Assembly: GCA_025617745.1 (NCBI GenBank)
Contig: CM046864.1
Coordinates: forward strand, 32,307,239 to 32,371,238
Reading direction: 5' to 3'
Length of the DNA stretch: 64,000 nt
From: Heliocidaris erythrogramma
Lineage: Eukaryota > Echinodermata > Echinoidea > Camarodonta > Echinometridae
Shown piece after piece: positions 32,514 through 42,909 of the stretch. A program made the translations under genes and the position numbers. Numbering within the stretch: position 1 is the stretch's first letter; each line of letters starts with the position of its first letter. The notes under the pieces were generated by a model that made no database searches, was not told where the DNA came from, and worked only from the letters and a program-made list of their open reading frames with translations.

Positions 32514-33756
32514 ATGCAGGAGAGCAAAGGCAAACGACTGATACCATTTTACATCGCAGTGATAACACGTGTTAGCGTTGCAGTTCGCTACGAACAGAAA
32601 GATGGTTACAGAGCGCCCCCGATAGCTCCGTACGTGTTACGGAATACCAGCTTGGGAGCAAACCCGAAGCTTCAACCAGAAGCTTACCGGGAGATTTCTT
32701 CCGGCCTACAAAATGAAACCATTAAACAATCTGAAAATAAGACACCTTGTTACCGTCAGGTTCAGGTCTGGATAGGCAGCGGAAACCCCGAAACGCCAGA
32801 AAAATTTGAATGCCCAGGGCTTGAATGTGGGATAAGGTTTGTCCAAGATAAAAACTTCCATACAATGGCGAATAGTGACGCGGTAGTTTTGTTTCATAGA
32901 TCGCGATGGAATTGGGCTGAAATGCAAAGGAGGCGCCCGTGGAATCAAGCCTGGGTTTTCTATTCCTTAGAGTCCTCGACATACTGGTGGAAATGCAATA
33001 CCACCCAGTGATTACGAATACTTGTACAACTACACAATGTCATACAGGCCGACGTCAACGATAATATTCTCCTTATGGTACGTACAATAACAGCCGTCCA
33101 CAAAATATCTCCTGAGGAAAATCGAAATTGGGCCAAAGAGAAAAATGGTTTGGTGGTCTGGATGGCATCCAATTGTAGAGTAGCTTCTTGGAGGCGTCAT
33201 GACTTTGTGAAAACTCTCGCAAAGCACATCAGCGTTGCTATGTTTGGCGCTTGTGGAAGTAAACGTTGTAATAGGAATTCAGATGACTGCTGGAACCGCA
33301 TATCTACTTACAAGTTTTACCTCGCATTGGAAAACAGCGAATGTAGGGACTACATCACTGAAAAGTTTTGGTGGAACTCTCTATACCACAATATTGTACC
33401 CATCGTCTATGGCCCATCCAGGGAAGATTACGAGCGCGTTGCACCCCCAAATTCGTTCATACATCAACAAGACTTTAAAAACTTTGATGAATTCATTGAC
33501 TACATAAATCTTTTAAATTCAAACGATACTTTGTACAATTCATATTTTGAATGGAAACGGTCATGGATCAGTAAGGAGAAGTAACGAGAAAGAAATTTTT
33601 TCTCCGTTGTTTATGTGTAAAGTTGTCTCAAAAGTTTTGGATCATGAAAATAAGTTATCTGGTAGTAATCAACTACAGGAAGAAAGGAATCCTTCCATTC
33701 ATGAGTTCTGGTCAACTACTTGTCTGAAACCAACCGGTTTTCCCCATGACTTCTAG
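32514..33756 (+). pseudogene. alpha-1,3-fucosyltransferase (GT10), copy 3
   Basis: Same anchor and stem as copy 2, with the same three central indels. The signature region is intact but an extra G in AAACGGTCATGG (near 33560) shifts the frame and stops at 33584. The normal C-terminus (SPLFMCKVVSKVLDHENKL, then STTCLKPTGFPHDF) remains readable in the next frame to 33756. The C-terminal deletion of copies 1 and 2 is absent. Confidence 0.82.
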
Positions 33757-34686
33757 TTCCCAATTTCACCGTAGGGGAGAGCGGGGTGAAGTGGGACAAG
33801 AATCGTGATTTGGCACTCTTTGCTTTGTAACTTGTAAAATATTAATTGTAGCCTCTCCATTTATACGTGGTAAATAGTATCAATAGTAGGCTGCTATCCC
33901 TTCAAGCTACAAAAATTCCTGAATCGCTATGGAGTGTGTGTGTGGGGGGGGGGGGGGGGGGGTTGGGGGTGAGGGGGGGGGGTAATGTAGCTGATGTTAA
34001 GATCTTGAATTGCCGGGGAAAGGGGGAAGTGGTGTCCCCAAAGAAGAGAAGGGAGCTGGAGAGAGATGCATGGCCGGCTGGGGCGAAAGTCTTACTTCGG
34101 AGGGGACGGGAGCAGGGTCCAAGGGCTAAAATTCATTTTATTGGGAGTGGAGAGGGGCTCTGGCATCAACATTTTTCCACGGCCGAGGAAGAGATCTCAA
34201 AATAAAATTTAATTTAATTAAAAAAACGGCAGCCCCCGAGGTGTGAAATGCGGAATATGCTACTAAACCTCCTCAGCGACTAAGCATTACGCCTGTGTGT
34301 TTGCTAAATGAGAGGGCCACCGCCCTCTAACCCCGATATTGAAGGGTTGCAGCCATACGCTCGGGATTTGCATCCCCACCCCCACACAGCCCGACTGACA
34401 ATGACTGGATCCGCCACTGAACAATTGGAGCAGCACAACGTACACGACATATACTGGACCTTGCGATCCGTGGATTACCTTGGATCCTGTGTCAATAGTA
34501 ACGAGAGGCGTCTCTGTACTAGGTTCATCCTGGGATAGTCATGATAACAATCCTAGGTTTAGCCTAGGATATATTGTGGATCGGCTGACATTACAGGAAC
34601 AAAGCGAAATATCTTCTCTTTATTTATGTACCATTGTCGCCTTGTATCTGGTTGATGACTTTATGTAAACCAGCAGTTTGGAAACG

Positions 34687-35926
34687 ATGCAGGAGAGCAA
34701 AGGCAAACGACTGATACCATTTTACATCGCAGTGATAACATGTGTTAGCGTTGCAGTTCGCTACGAACAGAAAGATGGTTACAGAGCGCCCCGATAGCTC
34801 CGTACGTGTTACGGAATACCAGCTTGGGAGCAAACCCGAAGCTTCAACCAGAAGCTTACCGGGAGATTTCTTCCGGCCTACAAAATGAAACCATTAAACA
34901 ATCTGAAAATAAGACACCTTGTTACCGTCAGGTTCAGGTCTGGAGAGGCAGCGGAAACCCCCAAACGCCAGAAAAATTTGAATGCCCAGGGCTTGAATGT
35001 GGGATAAGGCTTGTCCAAGATAAAAACTTCCATACAATGGCGAATAGTGACGCGGTAGTTTTGTTTCATAGATCGCGATGGAATTGGGCTGAAATGCAAA
35101 GGAGGCGCCCGTCGAATCAAGCCTGGGTTTTCTATTCCTTAGAGTCCTCGACATACTGGTGGAAATGCAATACCACCCAGTGATTACGAATACTTGTACA
35201 ACTACACAATGTCATACAGGCCGACGTCAACGATAATATTCTCCTTATGGTACGTACAATAACAGCCGTCCACAAATATCTCCTGAGGAAAATCGAAATT
35301 GGGCCAAAGAGAAAAATGGTTTGGTGGTCTGGATGGCATCTAATTGTAGAGTAGCTTATTGGAGGCGTCAAGACTTTGTGAAAACACTCGCAAAGCACGT
35401 CAGCGTTGCTATGTTTGGCGCTTGTGGAAATAAACGTTGTGATAGGAATTCAGATGACTGCTGGAACCGCATATCTACTTACAAGTTTTACCTCGCATTG
35501 GAAAACAGCGAATGTAGGGACTACATCACTGAAAAGTTTTGGTGGAACTCTCTATACCACAATATTGTACCCATCGTCTATGGCCCACCCAGGGAAGATT
35601 ACGAGCGCGTTGCACCCCCAAATTCGTTCATACATCTACAAGACTTTAAAAACTTTGATGAATTCATTGACTACATAAATCTTTTAAATTCAAACGATAC
35701 TTTGTACAATTCATATTTTGAATGGAAACGTCATGGATCAGTAAGGAGAAGTAACGAGAAAGAATTTTTTTCTCCGTTGTTTATGTGTAAAGTTGTCTCA
35801 AAAGTTTTGGATCATGAAAATAAGTTATCTGGTAGTAATCAACTACAGGAAGAAAGGAATCCTTCCATTCATGATTTCTGGTCAACTACTTGTCTGAAAC
35901 CAACCGGTTTTCCCCATGACTTCTAG
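34687..35926 (+). pseudogene. alpha-1,3-fucosyltransferase (GT10), copy 4
   Basis: It has an additional 1-nt loss (GCGCCCCGATAG for GCGCCCCCGATAG, near 34792) just after the anchor, then the 2-nt central loss and one added base. It lacks the second added base of copies 2 and 3, so the frame is not restored by the same route. From about 35321 to the stop at 35926 the frame is open through the GT10 signature to the family-like C-terminus (TTCLKPTGFPHDF), the only copy whose C-terminal half is undamaged. Confidence 0.82.
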
Positions 35927-36853
35927 TTCCCAATTTCACCGTAGGGGAGAGCGGGGTGAAGTGGGACAAGAATCGTGATTTGGCACATCTTTGCTTTGTA
36001 ACTTGTAAAATATTAATTGTAGCCTCTCCATTTATACATGGTAAATAGTATCAATAGTAGGCTGCTATCGCTTCAAGCTACAAAAATTCCTGAATCGCTA
36101 TGGAGTATGTGTGTGTGGGGGGGGGGGGGGTTGGGGGTGAGGGTGGGGGTAATGTAGCTGATGTTAAGATCTTGAATTGCCGGGGAAAGGGGGAAGTGGT
36201 GTCCCCAAAGAAGAGAAGGGAGCTGGAGAGAGATGCATGGCCGGCTGGGGCGAAAGTCTTACTTCGGAGGGGACGGGAGCAGGGTCCAAGGGCTAAAATT
36301 CATTTTATTGGGAGTGGAGAGGGGCTCTGGCATCAACATTTTTCCAAGGCCGAGGAAGGGATCTCAAAATAAAATTTAATTTAATTTAAAAAACGGCAGC
36401 CCCCGAGGTGTGAAATGCGGAATATGCTACTAAACCTCCTCAGCGACTAAGCATTACGCCTGTGTGTTTGCTAAATGAGAGGGCCACCGCCCTCTAACCC
36501 CGATATTGAAGGGTTGCAGCCATACGCTCGGGATTTGCATCCCCATCCCCACACAGCCCGACTGACAATGACTGGATCCGCCACTGAACAATTGGAGCAG
36601 CACAACGTACACGACATATACTGGACCTTGCGATCCGTGGATTACCTTGGATCCTGTGTCAATAGTAACGAGAGGCGTCTCTGTACTAGGTTCATCCTGG
36701 GATAGTCATGATAACAATCCTAGGTTTAGCCTAGGATATTTTGTGGATCGGCTGACATTACAGGAACAAAGCGAAATATCTTCTCTTTATTTATGTACCA
36801 TTGTCGCCTTGTATCTGGTTGATGACTTTATGTAAACCAGCAGTTTGGAAACG

Positions 36854-38095
36854 ATGCAGGAGAGCAAAGGCAAACGACTGATACCATTTTACATCGCAGT
36901 GATAACATGTGTTAGCGTTGCAGTTCGCTACGAACAGAAAGATGGTTACAGAGCGCCCCCGATAGCTCCGTACGTGTTACGGAATACCAGCTTGGGAGCA
37001 AACCCGAAGCTTCAACCAGAAGCTTACCGGGAGATTTCTTCCGGCCTACAAAATGAAACCATTAAACAATCTGAAAATAAGACACCTTGTTACCGTCAGG
37101 TTCAGGTCTGGAGAGGCAGCGGAAACCCCGAAACGCCAGAAAAATTTGAATGCCCAGGGCTTGAATGTGGGATAAGGTTTGTCCAAGATAAAAACTTCCA
37201 GACAATGGCGAATAGTGACGCGGTAGTTTTGTTTCATAGATCGCGATGGAATTGGGCTGAAATGCAAAGGAGGCGCCCGTCGAATCAAGCCTGGGTTTTC
37301 TATTCCTTAGAGTCCTCGACATACTGGTGGAAATGCAATACCACCCAGTGATTACGAATACTTGTACAACTACACAATGTCATACAGGCCGACGTCAACG
37401 ATAATATTCTCCTTATGGTACGTACAATAACAGCCGTCCACAAATATCTCCTGAGGAAAATCGAAATTGGGCCAAAGAGAAAAATGGTTTGGTGGTCTGG
37501 ATGGCATCCAATTGTAGAGTAGCTTCTTGGAGGCGTCATGACTTTGTGAAAACACTCACAAAGCACGTCAGCGTTGCTATGTTTGGCGCTTGTGGAAATA
37601 AACGTTGTGATAGGAATTCAGATGACTGCTGGAACCGCATATCTACTTACAAGTTTTACCTCGCATTGGAAAACAGCGAATGTAGGGACTACATCACTGA
37701 AAAGTTTTGGTGGAACTCTCTATACCACAATATTGTACCCATCGTCTATGGCCCATCCAGGGAAGATTACGAGCGCGTTGCACCCCCAAATTCGTTCATA
37801 CATCTACAAGAATTTAAAAACTTTGATGAATTCATTGACTACATAAATCTTTTAAATTCAAACGATACTTTGTACAATTCATATTTTGAATGGAAACGGT
37901 CATGGATCAGTAAGGAGAAGTAACGAGAAAGAAATTTTTTCTCCGTTGTTTATGTGTAAAGTTGTCTCAAAAGTTTTGGATCATGAAAATAAGTTATCTG
38001 GTAGTAATCAACTACAGGAAGAAAGGAATCCTTCCATTCATGATTTCTGGTCAACTACTTGTCTGAAACCAACCGGTTTTCCCCATGACTTCTAG
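36854..38095 (+). pseudogene. alpha-1,3-fucosyltransferase (GT10), copy 5
   Basis: Intact anchor and stem up to the 2-nt loss (stop at 37349). The catalytic half is open again from about 37489. The extra G of copy 3 is present, ending the frame at 37923, with the normal C-terminus readable in the next frame to 38095. It resembles copy 3 more than its neighbour copy 4. Confidence 0.82.
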
Positions 38096-38110
38096 TTCCC
38101 AATTTCACCG

Positions 38111-40053
38111 TAGGGGAGAGCGGGGTGAAGTGGGACAAGAATCGTGATTTGGCACTCTTTGCTTTGTAACTTGTAAAATATTAATTGTAGCCTCTCCATT
38201 TATACATGGTAAATAGTATCAATAGTAGGCTGCTATCCCTTCAAGCTACAAAAATTCCTGAATCGCTATGGAGTGTGTGTGTGGGGGGGGGTTGGAGGTG
38301 AGGGTGGGGGGTAATGTAGCTGATGTTAAGATCTTGAATTGCCGGGGAAAGGGGGAAGTGGTGTCCCCAAAGAAGAGAAGGGAGCTGGAGAGAGATGCAT
38401 GGCCGGCTGGGGCGAAAGTCTTACTTCGGAGGGGACGGGAGCAGGGTCCAAGGGCTAAAATTCATTTTATTGGGAGTGGAGAGGGGCTCTGGCATCAACA
38501 TTTTTCCACGGCGGAGGAAGGGTTCTCAAAATAAAATTTAATTTAATTTTAAAAACGGCAGCCCCCGAGGTGTGAAATGCGGAATATGCTACTAAACCTC
38601 CTCAGCGACTAAGCATTACGCCTGTGTGTTTGCTAAATGAGAGGGCCACCGCCCTCTAACCCCCATATTGAAGGGTTGCAGCCATACGCTCGGGATTTGC
38701 ATCCCCATCCCCACACAGCCCGACTGACAATGACTGGATCCGCCACTGAACAATTGGAGCAGCACAACGTACACGACATATACTGGACCTTGCGATCCGT
38801 GGATTACCTTGGATCCTGTGTCAATAGTAACGAGAGGCGTCTCTGTACTAGGTTCATCCTGGGTTAGTCATGATAACAATCCTAGGTTTAGCCTAGGGTA
38901 TTATGTACCATTGTATCGCCTCAAGCTACTTAGCTTATGATGGCTAGCCCCTGCATTCACTTAATTTCGATATTATTATTATATTTCAAGTTTTAAGATT
39001 TCAGAATATATTTGTATATATATATATATATATATAATTGTTGTTTTTTTTTCATTACAATTTAAGTATATTAACTGTCGCACTTCTTGTTTATCAATCG
39101 CCTTATAAATTGTATGATAAAGAAACAAATTTGTAATACTTCTTTCATCAATAAATGCAGAAACAACTGCAAAAAACACAAAAAACCCAAGGTATTTGAC
39201 ACAATCCCTTTATATTTAGTGTTCATGCAAATAATCATTAAAAATTAGGTACTTGAATGGGGTGAAGTGGGAAAAAAGTCTTGAAAATGCTTTTTTCCCC
39301 CTCTTAGATGTCTAAAATAAGTGGTGGGAATGTTAAAGGAAATATATTACTTTAAAAAAACTTGCTTGAAAGTCACTTGTAAAGTTGAATTAAAGATTCA
39401 TGTCCATTTAAATAATATTGGAAGACATGATGAACGTTTTGTAAATTTTAAACTATACTTCGACGGTTTGGGGCAAAAATGAAAAGTTGTTTATTACACA
39501 AGAGTTTGTCTGAAGCAGTATGAACGAACTCTAAAAAGGAATGACCAATATGTATTTTAACGATTTTATGTAGAACCCAAAGATATTTTCTTGTAATATG
39601 TCTATAGATTATGGCTGATAATAGCTGATTTCCCTTACATACACAAAAAATAACCGGGGTGAACTGGGACAAGATATCCAAGTTCACCCCGATAGTAAAA
39701 AAACAAAAACAACAAGAAATGCCTGTAAAAAATAAGTGTTGGTATTGATCCCTAAAAATAATATTGCAAATTAAAGGGTCATATAAGACTTATATGCTGT
39801 ATGCGGGGTGTTCACTATAGCCAAGTGGTATACTTATAAATTATCTGACAATGAATGATGAAAAATACAAAAAAGTGGTCCAAAAAAGAAGTGAAAATTA
39901 AACCTACAAGCAAAATCGCAGTAGAGCTGTGGATGTATTTGTGAACATTGTTAGTTAAAACCTTTCGTAGGATTCAAACTAATTAATAAAAGGTTAATTA
40001 TTAGGGGTGGATTCCCAATTCTTCCGCGTCCCAGTTCACCCCGCTCTCCCCTA
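38111..40053. mobile_element. TIR element joined to the last array unit
   Basis: TAGGGGAGAGCGGGGTGAAG at 38111 and its inverse CTTCCGCGTCCCAGTTCACCCCGCTCTCCCCTA ending at 40053 form about 26-bp terminal inverted repeats with one or two mismatches. Internal copies of GGGGTGAAGTGGGA occur near 39257, and an inverted pair near 39657-39690. TA lies at both ends. The left TIR is also found in every fucosyltransferase unit (29453, 31605, 33772, 35942), the right TIR only here. No transposase is seen; the right half is AT-rich. Confidence 0.6.
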
Positions 40054-40800
40054 ATGCTCAATTTACATTTGCCTTGGGCTCCGTACGATAATTTGGTCTA
40101 AGATTTCCAGTGCGATATTTGGGGCATCGTTGGTGGCTTCGGGCTACGGTGTTTGTGTTCAGATTATCTACATGATCTACGAGCATGGTGCCATTTCTTG
40201 TATTTTCCCTCGGGGCAGGCCGGGGCAAATCCGTACAGAGGCTGCTCAGACATTGTACAAAAATCGTGCAATTTCAGTGCAGTTGGCGTGCAGTCTCCGA
40301 TTTGAAAATTTCCTAGAGATATGCTTTAATATTAATTTTTTTCCAACTGTTGACTTTTTTCTGGGGTGTAGAATATTAAAATATCCAGTGATTGAACGGT
40401 AATGTACAGTTTTTGTCAGATTTCCTTGATTTCAGAAAATAACAAGCAAGATACTAGCATAACTAAGCTGCGCCCCTTTCCCCCTACTCGCGTTAAATAT
40501 CAAAGAAGTGAGAGGTAAAAAATAATTTAGATACCATGACATACAGCCATGGAAAAAATTATTAGACCAAGAATGCCATGCCACTAGCACTACTGATTAC
40601 ACTGTATCTGTAAGCTAAGACTATGAAATTCTCTCCTTGAAAAGTCTCAACTTCTTGTATGGATTCAGAATATTATAACTCTAATGTTAAATGTGCTTCA
40701 TGGTACATGACAAAACAAAATTTCAAAATAGCGGTTAAACCACAAATCATCATCAAAGCTAATTACTTAGTCCACAGTCATGTCTACAGTGCATCCCCTA
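40054..40800. other. noncoding DNA
   Basis: A 90-codon frame at 40130-40402 has no family resemblance. ACAGCCATGGAAAAAATTAT near 40543 looks like a MITE end, but no inverse partner was found in the window. Confidence 0.35.
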
Positions 40801-40807
40801 AAAAAGT

Positions 40808-41245
40808 TAACAGTTGGGAAAGTCTCCCCAAATAAATATTTCATAATATTGTACGAAATTTTCATACCCGTGGATAGCTTAGGTTCTCTTCTACCAAATG
40901 CCACCAAAATATCTGGCAATATTTAAAGCTCGAGTGAGCAAAACATAATATTGCAGAAGGGTGCAAAATCCACGCTCGACAAGAATTAGTATTTTGTTCT
41001 GGCAGGTAACAACAAATTTGAGAACTGTTAAAAGTCGACGGTTGGAAAAAGTCCCCCAAATGAACATTTAAAAATATGTTCATGAAATTTCCATACCTAT
41101 GGATAGCTTAGGGTCTCTCCTATCAAATGACACAACAAAAATCTAACAATATTTTACGCTTGAGTGAGCAAAATCAATTGTTGTGAAATGGTACAAAATC
41201 TAAGGTTGACAAAAATTTGTATTAGTTCTGGCTGGTATCAGCAAA
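40808..41245. repeat. ~220-bp tandem duplication, diverged
   Basis: CAGTTGGGAAAGTCTCCCCAAATAAA...GAGTGAGCAAAA...TTCTGGCAGGTAACAACAAA is followed by a second copy (GACGGTTGGAAAAAGTCCCCCAAATGAA... onward) in the same order. Noncoding. Confidence 0.75.
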
Positions 41246-41494
41246 GTTGAGTCTCGAAAAGGCTTTAAAATTTCATATTCTGATAATTAAAAGGCAATTA
41301 ATGAAAGAATAGGCTTTGTTTTCTGTATGTCCTGACACATCCCATCAAAACTTAATGGTGACTGAGAAAGCCCGCTTGAATTAAAGCCTTGTCAAAACTA
41401 ATATTTAAAATCACTGAATAAAGTAGTTAATTGCACACTGAAGCATAAAAATATCAATGAGATACGTAAGGAAATAACAATAAAAAAACCTTGG

Positions 41495-41770
41495 GGGTGT
41501 TTCACAAAGAGTTAAGTTTGACTTAAAGTTGTCGACAAAAAAAAATGTCGCCAGACCTTCAAAATTCGCTCAGTAGGGGGGGGGGGGAATAGGAGTCCTT
41601 TTTCCCTCCATAATTCCCTGAGAAGCAAAAAAACAAACAAAAAAGTCTTCATTCTAAAAGGGGGCACAATCGAGAAAATGGCGGATCGTCTATGGTCAAA
41701 ATGCATACTTTTCTTCCAAAGGTCGGGGGGGGGGCGGAAGTGCCACCCCCTGGATCCGCCAATGTATGAT
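41495..41770. repeat. SINE/MITE-like fragments
   Basis: GTGTTTCACAAAGAGTTAAG is a phrase I associate with a dispersed echinoderm-type repeat. CCACCCCCTGGATCCGCCAATG near 41742 resembles the end of the element class seen complete at 52567-52814. A minus-strand frame over it (41512-41856) is an artefact of the repeat. Confidence 0.4.
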
Positions 41771-42394
41771 GCGGTGCTGGAAGTGATGCCACTGCTAGTA
41801 GCTCTGTCATATAAGAGACACAAAAGAGAAAAGAGGTATGTCATTTGATTGTTCAAGAATTATATAAATACTTCTTTGACTTAAATAATTCGGCAATGGT
41901 CACCTGTTGATGTTGATGCTAAGTAATAAATTTCATTATGTTCTGTAACTTTTAAACCGTGAAGGAGTTTTTATCTGTTTGAAAGAACTGAATATTATGG
42001 TGGTCTCAAATTATCTTCACATTTATAACTTCAACAAACAGCATATGCTAGGTTTTTCCACCATCATCTGAAATTTTGTACTCCCATTTTACGGTGTACT
42101 ACCACACTACTGCACGTTTGACCAAAATTATGGCCAAATCGATGTGATACTAACCTCAGAATAGTTAATGCAGTAAAGCTTGACAGTCTTGAAATCAGTA
42201 AAAGCAAAATGAATGCAACTGCATCTCCATTATGCCTGTGCCTGAATTCATTTACACAGCAAGTTCATGGCTCAATCTATTCTTGAAATATTGTGAAAAT
42301 CCGAAAAAAGCCTACAATTATCCTATTTGACCTTTAACCTACATAACCTGAAATCTTATCAGATCATCTTCCTGTGGTGATACATACTAGCAAC

Positions 42395-42545
42395 AAGTTT
42401 AAAGTTTACACCTTAAATGGTTCTTGAAATATTGTGCTAACAGGAAAGTGAGGCAGACATACAAACAGATGGACAATCCAAACACATAATGCCTCCGGCA
42501 CCACCTGCGGTGAGCGGAGTCATCAAAGTAACTTTTCTTGATGAA
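42395..42545. repeat. fragment with TGCCTCCGGCACCACCTGCGG end
   Basis: ACAGGAAAGTGAGGCAGACATACAAACAGATGGACAATCC leads to TGCCTCCGGCACCACC. The CCACC...GCCAGAGGCGTTGTGT at 55275-55320 (opposite orientation, with TGTCTGTCTGTCC) appears to be the same dispersed family. Noncoding. Confidence 0.4.
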
Positions 42546-42639
42546 GATATTTTGTCAGGTCTCAACCAATAATGTTCATTTAATTAGTACATGTATGCGG
42601 GGCTACGTCGTGATCATCAAATTTGCAAAGGTTCGTAAA

Positions 42640-42905
42640 TCTGAAAAGCTATCTAGGGCTCTGTTGCATTTTCGGAATTACAAACTTTCAGAATTATGAA
42701 CCAACCCTACGTCACTTTTGGAATTACGAATTCTTTTTCATTCTTTGAAATTACTAACCTGCAGAAGAATACATGTTACAAACATTTGAACGAATGCTTC
42801 AGATGTTCAGAATTATAAACCTATTCATTTTCAGAATTATGCACCTCTGCTATTTGAAATTTGTGATTCAGAATTACGAATCTTCAGAATTATGAACCGT
42901 TGGAA
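42640..42905. repeat. irregular TTCAGAATTATGAACC repeats
   Basis: TTCAGAATTATGAACC, TTCGGAATTACAAAC, TTTGGAATTACGAAT and similar words recur about ten times with irregular spacing. Decayed minisatellite, noncoding. Confidence 0.55.
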
Positions 42906-42909
42906 AAAC

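Larger units (their letters stand above)
28416..38915 (+). repeat. tandem array of ~2.16-kb fucosyltransferase units
   Basis: Five head-to-tail copies; ATG-to-ATG spacings are 2153, 2173 and 2167 bp for copies 2-5. Each unit is a single-exon GT10 gene, about 960 bp of downstream DNA with a (TG)n(G)n tract and a TAGGGGAGAGCGGGGTGAAG motif, then a conserved upstream region. Copy 1 lacks the start of its unit (homology begins at AAACAATCTGAAAATAAG). A sixth unit ends in its upstream region near 38900. Marker differences alternate: copies 1, 3 and 5 share GGCACTCTTT and GGAGTGTGTG, while copies 2 and 4 share GGCACATCTTT and GGAGTATGTG. Confidence 0.92.

Noticed and set aside
28371-37566. Antisense frames repeated in each fucosyltransferase unit
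   Set aside because: They mirror the sense coding strand and recur only because the unit recurs.
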